Positions 35,416 through 44,396 are shown, counted from the stretch's first letter. The stretch is 64,000 nt of DNA from Melghirimyces profundicolus (GCF_003054245.1 NZ_QBKR01000009.1:1-64000), one strand, 5' to 3'. Program-made: numbers and translations. The notes: generated by a model from the sequence alone, not told the origin.

Positions 35416-35868
35416 TCAGTCCAGTGGTCTTCGGAACACTTTCTGTGATTTTACGTTTTCATATCCGATCTTTTGGTAAAATTCGTGGGCTTCGGACCGG
35501 ATTTCGCCCGAGCGGAGCCGGATCTCCGCCAGGCCGGAGCGGACTGCCCACCCTTCGCACTCGGCCATCAGAAGTTTCCCCGCGCCCGATTTCCGGTACG
35601 CTTCGTCCACCACAATGCCGCCGATCTCACCGAATGGTGGCGTGTAGAGAAACTGACGTTCATGAACATGAACCCAGCCGATGACATGGCCGCCGGTTTC
35701 CGCCACGTACACTGCATGGTCCGGCCGGTGCATCAACTCCGCCAACCTTCGCGAAACGTCATCCGGGTCGCACGGATATCCCAACTGGGCGGAGAGGATG
35801 GTGAGGGCAGGAGCGTCCTCCACCCTGGCGGAGCGGATCCGAACGCCGGATTGGACCATTCGGTTCAA
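35416..35868 (-). CDS. GNAT-family N-acetyltransferase
   Basis: This 150-aa protein has a standard GNAT fold: IRSARVEDAPALTILSAQLG start, GWVHVHERQF, the acetyl-CoA pocket IGGIVVDEAYRKSGAGKLLM, and the C-terminal AHEFYQKIGYEN. The target is unknown. It starts with TTG 35868 (or ATG 35859) four bases after the upstream small gene, so the two are probably co-transcribed. Confidence 0.86.
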   Translation of the reverse strand: MNRMVQSGVRIRSARVEDAPALTILSAQLGYPCDPDDVSRRLAELMHRPDHAVYVAETGGHVIGWVHVHERQFLYTPPFGEIGGIVVDEAYRKSGAGKLLMAECEGWAVRSGLAEIRLRSGEIRSEAHEFYQKIGYENVKSQKVFRRPLD

Positions 35869-35872
35869 AATG

Positions 35873-36085
35873 TCACCGACCTTTCTTTTCCGTGAAGCGA
35901 ACCGAAGATCCCTGACCGGCCTTTTGATGGCCCCCGGGAAGGACGGTCAGCGTCCTTCGCCGCGTTCGGGTTCGCAACCGTTTGATCCATTTCTCGATCA
36001 ACCACGCCCCGGTGATGGAAAACAGGAGACCCGAGGCGAAAAACAGGGCGATCACCGCTTGGGGTTCCCAATCACTCATTTTCAC
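35873..36085 (-). CDS. 70-aa single-span membrane protein
   Basis: This small protein has one hydrophobic helix (AVIALFFASGLLFSITGAWL) followed by a strongly basic cytoplasmic tail (KWIKRLRTRTRRRT). It begins with GTG 36085 behind GAGGG and ends four bases before the acetyltransferase start. No family recognised. Coding status rests on the helix, the ribosome site and the tight spacing; an overlapping frame of similar length (35865-36071) is less plausible. Confidence 0.5.
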   Translation of the reverse strand: MKMSDWEPQAVIALFFASGLLFSITGAWLIEKWIKRLRTRTRRRTLTVLPGGHQKAGQGSSVRFTEKKGR

Positions 36086-36260
36086 TTGACCCTCTTTCTT
36101 TTATCGTTGTATCTGTCTCTACATAATGGTTACGACAGGAGCGGCGGTTCTCCTTCCGTTTCCCGGAAACGGAAGGAAGGGAAGGTTCGTTGTCGAAATC
36201 GGAAGGGGAATGGGTGACGAAACCCTCTCCCCCCGCATCTATTGTTAGGGAGGGGAAAAA

Positions 36261-36986
36261 ATGACGGACAACGGGAAGCTGAAACGATTACTCGCGTGGC
36301 TGGAAGAATCCCGCTGCACCTCGGTCCTGACCGGGGCCGGGATGTCGACGGAGAGCGGCATCCCCGACTTTCGCTCCCGGGAAGGATTTTGGCGAAACCT
36401 GGACCCCCGGACCGTGGCCACCGTCGACGCGATGAAACACCATTATGACGAATTCCACCGGTTCTATTCCGCCCGGATCCGGGCGCTGAGGAAAGTGCGG
36501 CCCCACCGGGGGCATGACGTCCTGGCTTCCTGGGAGCGTCAGGGACGGGTCCACGCCGTGGCCACACAGAACGTGGAACGGCTTCATCAGGAAGCGGGCA
36601 GCCGCAATGTTTATGAGCTGCACGGGTCCATCCTGGACTTCCGCTGTGCCCGGTGTGGAGAGGATGCGGAGCGGGAAGAATTCCTTCGCCGTTCTCCCTG
36701 TCCGTCCTGCGGGGGGCCGCTTCGCCCGGGAATCGTTCTCTTCGGGGAGATTCTTCCGGAAAGAGCTTGGGAAAACGCCTTTCAATCGATGGAAAGGTCC
36801 GACCTCGTGCTGGTGATCGGGACCCGTCTCGAAGTCTCTCCCGTCAACCGGCTGCCGATGGTGAGCGGTGGCAAAAAAGTGTTGATCAATGCACAACCGA
36901 CGGAGATGGATCACGACTTCGACCTTGTAATCCGGGGAAAAGCCGGGGAACTGCTTCATCAATTGGAAACCATGCGGAAGTCATAG
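36261..36986 (+). CDS. Sirtuin-type NAD-dependent protein deacylase
   Basis: This 241-aa protein removes acyl groups from lysines using NAD. Motifs are TGAGMSTESGIPDFRS (NAD binding), the catalytic histidine in YELHGSILDF, four zinc cysteines (CARC and CPSC), PGIVLFGEILPE and VIGTRLEVSPV. The usual TQNIDGLH appears as TQNVERLH: the catalytic Asn stays but Asp becomes Glu and Gly becomes Arg. The next gene, a double GGCT protein, follows after 15 bases. Confidence 0.9.
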   Translation: MTDNGKLKRLLAWLEESRCTSVLTGAGMSTESGIPDFRSREGFWRNLDPRTVATVDAMKHHYDEFHRFYSARIRALRKVRPHRGHDVLASWERQGRVHAVATQNVERLHQEAGSRNVYELHGSILDFRCARCGEDAEREEFLRRSPCPSCGGPLRPGIVLFGEILPERAWENAFQSMERSDLVLVIGTRLEVSPVNRLPMVSGGKKVLINAQPTEMDHDFDLVIRGKAGELLHQLETMRKS

Positions 36987-37001
36987 AAAGGGGAGACCGG
37001 T

Positions 37002-37877
37002 TTGACCGGAAAAAAACAACGGGTTTTTGTTTACGGCTCCCTGCGCCGGGGGGAGAAGTACCATTCTTTGATGGCCCGGGTCAGGCCGGAAGCGATGCAG
37101 GCCTGGACGGAAGGGGAGTTGTTCGACACCGGACGGGGATATCCGGGTCTTGCCAAAGGGAGAAGGCGGGTCTACGGAGAAGTGTACCGGGTGAACTCGA
37201 GGGCGCTGGCAAGGATCGACCGGTTGGAAGGCCACCGGGAGGAGGCATCGGACATTCCGGGCGAGTTCCGAAGGATCCGTCGCCGGGTTCTGACGGACAG
37301 AGGACCGGTGGAGGCTTACGTTTACCTTTTTAACGGGCCCCGGAAAGGCCACATGGAAAACGTGCCCTATGGCGACTGGAAAGCCCGGCACCTGGATCGT
37401 CGGACAGAATGGCTTTACTTTGCTTACGGTTCCTGCATGGATGACGAACGCATCCGTTCCCAGGGAGTCGGAGAGGAATTCCTTGACGTCGTGGGACGGG
37501 GGGTGCTCCGCGGACACGCCATGCGGTACACCCTTCCTTATTCCGACGGAGGACGGGCGGATGTTGTGGAACATCCCGGCAGCACGGTGGAAGGAAAAGT
37601 GTACCGGATCGGTCGAAAGGGGCTGAACTACCTTTTTTGGAGGGAAGGAGTGGATTCCGGCGTCTATCGTCCCGCCTGGGTCCCCGTGGTGATCCGCGGG
37701 ATCACGGTGGAGAATGTCCTGACTTTCATCGTGATTGAAAAGGGAAAGGAAACCCCCCCTCCCGAACACTACGCCAGGGAAATCCTCCGGGGCAGCGAGG
37801 GGACGGTCAGCGAAGTCTACCACCGCCGTCTCCGGCGTTATCTGAAGGAAAAGTTCAAGATGACGGTCTCGTACTGA
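37002..37877 (+). CDS. Tandem gamma-glutamylcyclotransferase-like protein (YkqA type)
   Basis: This 291-aa protein is a fusion of two AIG2/GGCT domains. The first begins RVFVYGSLRRGEKYHSLM and the second WLYFAYGSCMDDERI, each with the family's YGS substrate loop. Bacillus YkqA has the same two-domain layout. GGCT enzymes release 5-oxoproline from gamma-glutamyl amines, but the substrate here is unknown. It starts with TTG 37002 behind AAAGGGGAG and probably shares a transcript with the sirtuin gene. Confidence 0.86.
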   Translation: MTGKKQRVFVYGSLRRGEKYHSLMARVRPEAMQAWTEGELFDTGRGYPGLAKGRRRVYGEVYRVNSRALARIDRLEGHREEASDIPGEFRRIRRRVLTDRGPVEAYVYLFNGPRKGHMENVPYGDWKARHLDRRTEWLYFAYGSCMDDERIRSQGVGEEFLDVVGRGVLRGHAMRYTLPYSDGGRADVVEHPGSTVEGKVYRIGRKGLNYLFWREGVDSGVYRPAWVPVVIRGITVENVLTFIVIEKGKETPPPEHYAREILRGSEGTVSEVYHRRLRRYLKEKFKMTVSY

Positions 37878-37885
37878 GATCCGAA

Positions 37886-37911
37886 AAAGCCCGCTCATGA
37901 AGCGGGTTTTT
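37886..37911 (+). terminator. Terminator after the sirtuin-GGCT pair
   Basis: CCCGCT (37890-37895) pairs with AGCGGG (37901-37906), followed by TTTTTG. Confidence 0.8.
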
Positions 37912-38041
37912 GTTTCAGGATGTGTCTGGTCATTCTTCCAAAGCAGCTTGGGACTGATTTCCGGGTGATGCCTTTATGCCCGTTGCCGGCCATGTGTGGT
38001 TTCATTCTTATATCCATTCTCGGCTTTTCCTCACACAACAC

Positions 38042-38412
38042 CTGGTAAAATACAACGCCGGCGGTTGTGGGGCGAGGTTGATCGAGTACGAGGAATTGTT
38101 CGAGGATGAACCAAATGGAAAGAATGAGCCAAGGCGTTTGTCGCTAAAACGAAAGACATTAGCCAATTATTGGTCGAACTGGACACACTGACTTTTACGA
38201 AACCTGTACACGAAATCGTAACCTACCAATCGTCGTGCCTCATGTTGAATGTGCAGCGCGTAGTAGAAGCACCGCTTCGCTTATTGAAATTCATACCCGG
38301 AGTCGTTTACCGGGAGATGGGGGGGGGCGGATCGATGCTGTGGATCCGCCGGCATTTACAACGTCATTCAATACGATGAATCCATGGAGATTCCGGATCA
38401 AAAAATGGAATG
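38042..38412 (+). pseudogene. Remnant of a glycolate-oxidase-type Fe-S subunit (GlcF-like)
   Basis: Three frame-shifted pieces line up with the C-terminal CCG domains of GlcF-like proteins. They are NAGGCGARLIEYEELFEDEP, then DISQLLVELDTL and EIVTYQSSCLMLNVQRVVEA, then CCGSAGIYNVIQYDESMEI. The conserved Cys-Cys-Gly and His/Cys heterodisulfide-reductase-type motifs are recognisable. There is no start and at least two frameshifts. The upstream FAD subunit and N-terminal ferredoxin part are missing from the window. Confidence 0.72.
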
Positions 38413-38484
38413 GAGGAATGGAAATAGCCGTCTGATTCCGTTTCCGGAGAAACTGAGGCCCGCAGGTGCCGTGCTGGTCATGCC

Positions 38485-38700
38485 ACATCGGCTAACGCAC
38501 TTGATTTGGACGACGGACACCGATTAACCAAAGGTCAACTTGGGGCGCTCGTTTTTTCCGCTGTGCTGACGGCGGCGGAAGAAGAGAGAATCAGTGGGAG
38601 AGATTTTCTGACTGCCTCTTAATCGGATATGAAGTGGGAATCCGGGCGGGGATCACTCATCAACTCAGGGGGGGACTATCACTGCACTGATTCCTGGGGA
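38485..38700 (+). pseudogene. Remnant of an MmgE/PrpD-family gene
   Basis: The frame from about 38491 reads ANALDLDDGHRLTKGQLGAL, then VFSAVLTAAEEERISGRDFL and a stop. The next frame continues LLIGYEVGIRAGITHQLR. This is the alpha-helical dehydratase core of MmgE/PrpD (2-methylcitrate dehydratase family). The piece is only about 70 codons long and frameshifted, so it is a relic. Together with the GlcF-like relic it marks a lost catabolic cluster. Confidence 0.7.
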
Positions 38701-38793
38701 GCTGGGTGCCCCCGCAACTAACAACGGTTCCGTTTTGCCAATCGGCGGATGATCGGGGGAGTTTACTGGGTATGCTTTGAAGAGAGGTGTTTC

Positions 38794-39654
38794 ATGATGG
38801 ACAGGAAAACGGAAAATCCGATGGAAGGGAAATGGATTCCTGCGACGTCGGTCAGAAGCGGTGCAGGGGAAGAGGTCGTTTCCGATGTATACAGTTTGAC
38901 GGTGCAGATTGTGAATGTCAGTTTTGTAGGCGATCCGGAATCGAAGCAAGGCTGGGTCCTGGTCGATGCCGGCATGCCGGGGTCGGCTGATGATATCCTG
39001 TCGACAGCGGCGGATCGCTTTGGGGGTCGTAAGCCAACGGCCATCATTCTGACACACGGTCATTTCGATCATGTGGGAGCAGTGGTCTATTTAGCGAAGA
39101 AATGGAACGTTCCGGTTTACACCCATCCACGGGAAATGCCGTATTTGACCGGAAGATCCCGTTATCCTGAGCCGGATGCCACGGTGGAAGGCGGCTGGGT
39201 GGCCAAGATCTCCCCCCTGTTTCCGACGGAGCCGGTCGATCTGGGGGGCTATGTTAAGGAGCTGCCGGAGGACGGCAGGGTTCCGGGAATGGAGGGCTGG
39301 CGATGGCTCCATACCCCTGGTCACACCCCCGGACATATCTCCTTGTACCGCAAAAGAGATCGCTCTTTGCTGGCGGGGGACGCCTTTGTCACTGTGCGGC
39401 AGGATTCGGTTTATCAAGTGATGACCCAGGCGCCGGAAGTGAACGGCCCGCCCCGATATTTAACGACGGACTGGCAGGCGGCGCGGGAATCCGTGAGGAA
39501 ACTTGCGTCCTTAGAACCGGCTGCGGTGGTTACCGGTCACGGACGGCCGATGGCAGGAGAAGAGCTGTCCCGGGGTCTGGAACAGCTGGCACGGGACTTT
39601 GACCGCGTCGCCGTGCCGGATTACGGACGCTATGTGGATCGCATTGAACATTGA
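38794..39654 (+). CDS. MBL-fold metallo-hydrolase
   Basis: This 286-aa metallo-beta-lactamase-fold protein has the motif THGHFDHVG, a later histidine in HTPGHTPGHIS, the aspartate in LLAGDAF and the final histidine in VVTGHGRPM, so both metal sites are complete. N-terminal WVLVDAGMPGS also fits. Family activities range from glyoxalase II to lactonases and thioesterases; nothing here fixes the substrate. ATG 38794 has AGAGAGGTG upstream. It stands between two zones of decayed genes. Confidence 0.88.
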   Translation: MMDRKTENPMEGKWIPATSVRSGAGEEVVSDVYSLTVQIVNVSFVGDPESKQGWVLVDAGMPGSADDILSTAADRFGGRKPTAIILTHGHFDHVGAVVYLAKKWNVPVYTHPREMPYLTGRSRYPEPDATVEGGWVAKISPLFPTEPVDLGGYVKELPEDGRVPGMEGWRWLHTPGHTPGHISLYRKRDRSLLAGDAFVTVRQDSVYQVMTQAPEVNGPPRYLTTDWQAARESVRKLASLEPAAVVTGHGRPMAGEELSRGLEQLARDFDRVAVPDYGRYVDRIEH

Positions 39655-39759
39655 TTAGCTCTGGGAGCGGATCGACCCAGCGAGACTTTGCTGCTAAGTC
39701 CTTTGCCATCCTATCCAGCGGAGAAACTGGAGGGAGGGCGCTTAGGGGCTACAACCTTC

Positions 39760-40305
39760 CTTGTGACGCTTCCGAAAGGCTTTGCCCCTGCCCGATCGGT
39801 CGAACCAATGGTGCACCCGGTTCTTGACCCGTATCAAGTTCTCTGATTTCGTTGGATCATGGCGATGCGTAGATCGGCGTAAACACCGGTGGGTACGTAG
39901 GGTTTCTGTACAGATCCTCTTTCACCAGGTTGAGCGATGACTTGGCATCATTGACATCATTCTTGGTTGGAGAGTTGTCGTCAGCTCTTTGCTCTTTTTA
40001 ACGTGTTAAGGGTTGGCCAGTACCACTGAATCCCTTGTTTCCTCAGGAATGGGTCAACGGCGACCAGTAGTGGCCGGTCAGTTCCAACCCAAAAAGCACG
40101 TTCTTTTTCCCATGTTCCGCTTGGAGCGTTCGAATCCACCGAATCAGTCGGTAGAATCCGGCACGCATGATCTCAAACGTCTGGCGTGAACCATATTCGA
40201 TTCCACGAAAGTTTTGTGCCCGGGCCATATGAACTTTCTTGGCGATGTCCACTCCGACGATGAGGGTGGATTCCGTAATTTGCTCCAGTTTGCTTATACT
40301 TCATG
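39760..40305 (-). pseudogene. IS110-family transposase remnant
   Basis: On the minus strand the first piece (LEQITESTLIVGVDIAKKVH, then LFGLELTGHYWSPL) is the DEDD RuvC-like N-terminal domain of IS110 transposases. Stops and frameshifts follow, with recognisable fragments DDNSPTKNDVNDAK, VYADLRIAM-like text and RVKNRVHHWFD. The C-terminal Ser domain is absent. It is dead and truncated, so it cannot supply transposition. Confidence 0.75.
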
Positions 40306-40326
40306 TGAGTGTCTCCTTGTTATTTT

Positions 40327-40346
40327 GGGGTCAAGCGCTTGACCCC
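40327..40346. repeat. 20-bp perfect palindrome beside the IS110 remnant
   Basis: GGGGTCAAGC followed by GCTTGACCCC forms an uninterrupted palindrome 20 bases upstream of the transposase start. It may be part of the element's left non-coding end or an operator. Confidence 0.5.
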
Positions 40347-40443
40347 TCGTATGCTAACGGAGGTACTATCTTTTTAGTTCCAAGTCTTTTGTTACAGGAA
40401 TGCTCATAATACGAAAATGACCTGTCTGACAGGATGGGTATGG

Positions 40444-41160
40444 TTATCGATGGAACAGTTCGGTCAGGAACTGACGGTCCTCAAGGGACCAGTTTCCGGT
40501 TTGGAGGGCTTCCATTGCATCCGGCGAAAGAGGGGATTGGATGGTCAAGGGAATGTTGTGTTCCATGGCCAGACGGTGGATGGAACGGAGATCGCCCGGC
40601 CCCATGCCTCCGCCGTTCCAGATTTCCAGGCTGTCGCCGTCCTTGAATTGCAGGAGGTAGGAACCGGTGAAGACTTTCTCGTATTCATCCCCGAGCGTAT
40701 ATCCCACCGTAATTTTATCCACGTCTTCCCACTGGCGGGTGCTCTCCCGGCCAAGGGTCAGGAAGCTGGAATGGACCATTCCCCGGTCATTGACCAGAAT
40801 GTACGAGTCCAGGAGCAGGAGGAACAAAGGAATGAGCGCCACGAGGGGGATCCAGTTCCGGCGAAGGATTTCACGCCAGCGGCGAATCCCGTTTTTGAGA
40901 AGCTGAAATTGGAAAAAGACCGTCAGAAGGATCATCAAAATAAATGCGGTCCGGCTGTCGCCGTTTTGGTAGGAATGAAAGTAGAGCGCTCCCTGCTTGT
41001 GGAAAAACCAGTCCTGCAACCAATGGAGGGACTGAATCAGAAGGGCGACGGGCAGCACCAAGACCGTCAGGTTCCACAAGGCGGAGCCGAGCGCTTTCCA
41101 AAACCGGGCAAGGGCTGGGCGGGCGTGTCCCTGGCGCAGCGATTTTTGGTCGACTGTCAT
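40444..41160 (-). CDS. Uncharacterised membrane protein with a soluble C-terminal domain
   Basis: This 238-aa protein has three hydrophobic helices in its first 125 residues (LTVLVLPVALLIQSLHWL, FILMILLTVFFQFQL, WIPLVALIPLFLLLL). About 110 soluble residues follow that look like a small beta-rich domain (WEDVDKITVGYTLGDEYEKV, YLLQFKDGDSLEIWNGGG), perhaps PH-like. I recognise no family. It stands alone between the IS110 remnant and a divergent SDR gene. Coding status is supported by the length and clean helices. Confidence 0.65.
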   Translation of the reverse strand: MTVDQKSLRQGHARPALARFWKALGSALWNLTVLVLPVALLIQSLHWLQDWFFHKQGALYFHSYQNGDSRTAFILMILLTVFFQFQLLKNGIRRWREILRRNWIPLVALIPLFLLLLDSYILVNDRGMVHSSFLTLGRESTRQWEDVDKITVGYTLGDEYEKVFTGSYLLQFKDGDSLEIWNGGGMGPGDLRSIHRLAMEHNIPLTIQSPLSPDAMEALQTGNWSLEDRQFLTELFHR

Positions 41161-41350
41161 CCGAACTTCTCCTTTTGTGAAAGATCATTGTTTTCTTACC
41201 TATCATGATACGAAAAAGTGACTGGATATACCATTACAAGAGATTTACAACTACATTGGAAGTCGGAGGTTCCGCAAATGCCGGAATGTCGGAAGAAAGG
41301 GGAGGGAAAAGTATCCATGTGAAAATCGGTGACCATAGGAGGATTCGACC

Positions 41351-42223
41351 ATGTCCAAAAAGGAACAGCAACAAGCGACACTTCAACCCCCGCAACACCA
41401 GGACCGGCAACCCGGCATCGAGTCGGTGATGGTTCCCCGTCCCTTGGCGGAGGACGCGGAATATCGGGGAAGCGGAAAATTGGAGGGAAAAAGAGCTCTG
41501 ATCACCGGAGGGGACAGCGGGATCGGGCGTGCCGTGGCGATCGCTTTCGCCAAGGAAGGGGCCGACGTGGCCGTCCTGTACCTCGACGAACACAACGATG
41601 CCCAAACGACCAAGCAGGACGTGGAAGAAGAGGGCCGTCGCTGCCTCCTGATCGCCGGTGACATCGGTGATGAAGGATTCTGCCGCCAGGCGGTGGAGCA
41701 GACGGTGACTGAACTGGGCGGGCTCGACATCTTGGTGAACAATGCCGCCGAGCAACATCCCCGGGACGGGATCGAACAAATCACGTCCGAACAGTTGGAA
41801 AACACGTTCCGGACCAATGTGTATTCATTTTTTTATCTGACCAAAGCGGCCCTTCCCCATTTGAAACCAGGGAGCACCATCATCAACACCACGTCGGTCA
41901 CCGCTTACAAGGGAAATCCGGTTCTGTTGGACTACTCATCCACCAAAGGGGCCATTGTGTCTTTTACCCGGTCCCTTTCCCAATCCCTGGTGAAAAAAGG
42001 GATCCGTGTGAACGGTGTGGCTCCCGGCCCGATCTGGACCCCTCTGATTCCCTCCACCTTCTCGGAAGAACAGGTGGAATCCTTCGGAGCCAGCACGCCG
42101 ATGGGGCGACCGGGTCAGCCTGCGGAACTGGCGGCCAGCTACGTGTTCCTGGCGTCGAAGGATTCATCTTACATCACCGGGCAGGTGCTTCACCCCAACG
42201 GAGGCGTGGTGGTCAACGGCTGA
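41351..42223 (+). CDS. SDR-family oxidoreductase (general-stress GSP39 type)
   Basis: This 290-aa short-chain dehydrogenase has an N-terminal extension of about 45 residues, as in Bacillus YdaD/YhdF/YhxC. The nucleotide motif is ALITGGDSGIGRAVAIAF, NNAAEQHP is the NAG motif, and the catalytic set includes Ser (TTSVTAY) and YSSTKGAIVSF (YxxxK). The substrate is unknown; relatives are general-stress proteins induced by sigmaB. The ribosome site is AGGAGGATTCGACC. Confidence 0.9.
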   Translation: MSKKEQQQATLQPPQHQDRQPGIESVMVPRPLAEDAEYRGSGKLEGKRALITGGDSGIGRAVAIAFAKEGADVAVLYLDEHNDAQTTKQDVEEEGRRCLLIAGDIGDEGFCRQAVEQTVTELGGLDILVNNAAEQHPRDGIEQITSEQLENTFRTNVYSFFYLTKAALPHLKPGSTIINTTSVTAYKGNPVLLDYSSTKGAIVSFTRSLSQSLVKKGIRVNGVAPGPIWTPLIPSTFSEEQVESFGASTPMGRPGQPAELAASYVFLASKDSSYITGQVLHPNGGVVVNG

Positions 42224-42250
42224 TGCCCCGAAGGGAAAGGAGGAGTTCCC

Positions 42251-42615
42251 ATGCCCGACGGGCGGGTCAAAAATGAGGATCGGCACGGGTCCGGTCCGGA
42301 CTCCTCCCGTGTGGGCGCTGTTTCTGATCGATGTGATCAACCGGCTTGATTGCACACTGGGGAACGTTTCTGAAATATGCCTTGAAGCTAGCGCAAAAAA
42401 GTCGGGATTGCGGTCATCCACGTCAATGACAACAATAGAGGGGAAGACCGATTTCCATCCGATCGACCGGATCTGCATGCAGGAGTTGCCCGGGTTTCTC
42501 GAATGCTGGTACCGGACGGGGACGGCGATTCCGTCGTCAAGCCCAAAGTGGGCGGCAGCATTTTCCAATGCCGCTCCGGCTGCTGTCTTCTTTTGGCCTG
42601 CCTCAAAGGTAAAAA
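42251..42615 (+). pseudogene. Remnant of an isochorismatase-like cysteine hydrolase
   Basis: A strong ribosome site (AAAGGAGGAG) and ATG 42251 open a 32-codon frame that ends early. Shifted frames then give WALFLIDVINRLD, FLKYALKLAQK, VGIAVIHVNDNN and DSVVKPKVGGSIF. These match the order of conserved strands in isochorismatase-family hydrolases (D in LIDVIN, then VIYVND and K-P-K). At least three frameshifts make it non-functional. The identification rests on short matches. Confidence 0.55.
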
Positions 42616-42703
42616 GAGAGACTCTCCCCTTGACGGTTCGGGGAAGAAGGAGAGCATCGGGAAACGCCCCGATCATGATTGCACGGGGCGTAAGGGGTAA
42701 AGG

Positions 42704-43651
42704 TCACAGGTGGGAGACGATCCATTCCCCCCGGCCCAAGATCCGGAAACGCCCCAGGCCGGTGGGAAGGATCAAGTGATCTCCTTTTCGGAAAGGAAAA
42801 CGGCCGGCTTCCGTCACCAATTCCCCGGATCCCTTCAGAACACTGGCCAACAGAAAGGGTTGATCCTGGTTTAATTCTCCCTCTCCGTCGATGCGCCAGC
42901 GGTGGACGGTGAAGTGGCGGCTCTCGATCAAGGTGGTCCATTCCACGCCGCCCAGCTTTCGAATCCGCCGGTCGGGGATGACGGTTCGGTGGGGAACCGT
43001 GATTACATCCAGCGCCTTGTCAATGTGCAATTCCCGGGTGTTTCCTTCCGCATCCCGGCGGTCGTAGTCGTAGACCCGGTAAGTGGTGTCGGAACTTTGC
43101 TGGGTTTCGAGGACGAGGGTGCCTGCGCACAGGGCGTGGAGAGTGCCGCTGGGGACGTAAAAGAAATCCCCCGGACGGATTTTAATCCGCTGGAGAAGCG
43201 AGGACCATTCTCCCTGCCGAATCCTTTTTTCCAGCTCCTCCCGGCTTTCCGCGCGGTGACCGAAGACCAGTTCGGCGTCTTCCTCGCAGTCGATGATATA
43301 CCAGCATTCCGTTTTGCCCTGTTCCCCGTTTTCATGTTTCCGGGCGTATTCATCATCGGGATGGACCTGGACGGACAGATCGGCGTTGGCATCCAGAATT
43401 TTGGTTAACAGGGGAAAGCGGTCTCCCCCGGAATTTCCGAAGAGTTCACGGTGTTCTTCCCAAAGCCGGTCCAGGGTTTCCCCTTGGAAGGGGCCGTTTT
43501 TCACCTTGCAGGGGCCGTGGGGATGAGCGGAGATCGCCCAGCATTCCCCGGTTCGTTCTGAAGGAATGCGGTAACCGAACCGGTCCCTCAGTGCGGTCCC
43601 TCCCCAAATGCGCTCTTTAAAAACGGGTTCGAGAAAAAGGGGGGTCTTCAT
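42704..43651 (-). CDS. manA: Mannose-6-phosphate isomerase, class I
   Basis: This 315-aa cupin enzyme interconverts fructose-6-phosphate and mannose-6-phosphate. Bacillus-type ManA features are EPVFKERIWGGTALRDRFGY, the zinc ligands in VQVHPDDEYA, KTECWYII, and PSGTLHALCAGTLVLETQQSSDTTYRVYD cut by family-typical length. It supplies mannose units for wall or capsule sugars. It stands alone and ends near 42704 next to the hydrolase remnant. Confidence 0.94.
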   Translation of the reverse strand: MKTPLFLEPVFKERIWGGTALRDRFGYRIPSERTGECWAISAHPHGPCKVKNGPFQGETLDRLWEEHRELFGNSGGDRFPLLTKILDANADLSVQVHPDDEYARKHENGEQGKTECWYIIDCEEDAELVFGHRAESREELEKRIRQGEWSSLLQRIKIRPGDFFYVPSGTLHALCAGTLVLETQQSSDTTYRVYDYDRRDAEGNTRELHIDKALDVITVPHRTVIPDRRIRKLGGVEWTTLIESRHFTVHRWRIDGEGELNQDQPFLLASVLKGSGELVTEAGRFPFRKGDHLILPTGLGRFRILGRGEWIVSHL

Positions 43652-43836
43652 CTGCTTCCACTCCTTGCCTGGGTTTGAGGATCCCTGCGGGTTCTTTTCG
43701 TCAACGTCATTATAAAGAAACCTTTGTGCCGAAGGAAATACCCGGAGAAAGTTTCCCCCGGACTCTTGAAGAGAAAGGTGGGATACGGTACCGTTAGATT
43801 TATAGAGTGTATCCTACATATTAGGAGGCAGATCCG

Positions 43837-44355
43837 ATGGCACAAGAACGGGAAGGCGCAATCACCTTCAAAGGCAACCCTGTGACACTTCTGGGTCCGG
43901 AGCTGAAAACCGGGGATCCCGCTCCTGATTTCCATGTGTTGGCCAACGACCTGAGCCCGGTCACCCTGGTGGACAGCAAAGGGAGCGTCCGGATTTTCAG
44001 CGTGGTCCCCTCCCTGGACACCGGGGTGTGTGATGCACAGACCCGCCGGTTCAACGAAGAAGCCGTCAACCTGGGAGACAACGTGAAAGTGATCACCGTC
44101 AGCGTGGACCTGCCCTTCGCTCAGAAGCGTTGGTGCGGGGCCGCGGGGATCGACCGTGTGCAGACCGTTTCCGACCACCGGGACCTCTCCTTCGGCACCG
44201 CGTACGGGGTGGCGATCAAGGAACTCCGTCTGCTGGCCCGCGCCGTATTCGTCGTCGATGCCAACGACAAGCTGGTTCACGTGGAATACGTCTCCGAGGC
44301 GACCCATCACCCCGATTACGAAGCTGCGGTGGAAGCAGCCAAAAAAGCCCTCTGA
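43837..44355 (+). CDS. tpx: Thiol peroxidase
   Basis: This 172-aa atypical 2-Cys peroxiredoxin reduces hydrogen peroxide and alkyl peroxides with thioredoxin. The peroxidatic cysteine lies in [15 protein letters not shown] and the resolving cysteine in [10 protein letters not shown], as in all Tpx proteins. The N-terminal [12 protein letters not shown] is also typical. Ribosome site AGGAGG. A perfect terminator follows. Confidence 0.95.
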   Translation: MAQEREGAITFKGNPVTLLGPELKTGDPAPDFHVLANDLSPVTLVDSKGSVRIFSVVPSLDTGVCDAQTRRFNEEAVNLGDNVKVITVSVDLPFAQKRWCGAAGIDRVQTVSDHRDLSFGTAYGVAIKELRLLARAVFVVDANDKLVHVEYVSEATHHPDYEAAVEAAKKAL

Positions 44356-44366
44356 TCTTCCTCATC

Positions 44367-44396
44367 AAAAACCCGGGTACCCTCTCCCGGGTTTTT
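44367..44396 (+). terminator. Terminator after tpx
   Basis: ACCCGGG and CCCGGGT pair (44371-44377 with 44386-44392), with A and T runs on either side. Confidence 0.9.

Noticed and set aside
42164-42676. A 170-codon minus-strand frame
   Set aside because: The plus strand here shows ordered pieces of an isochorismatase-like enzyme; the minus frame shows no family features.
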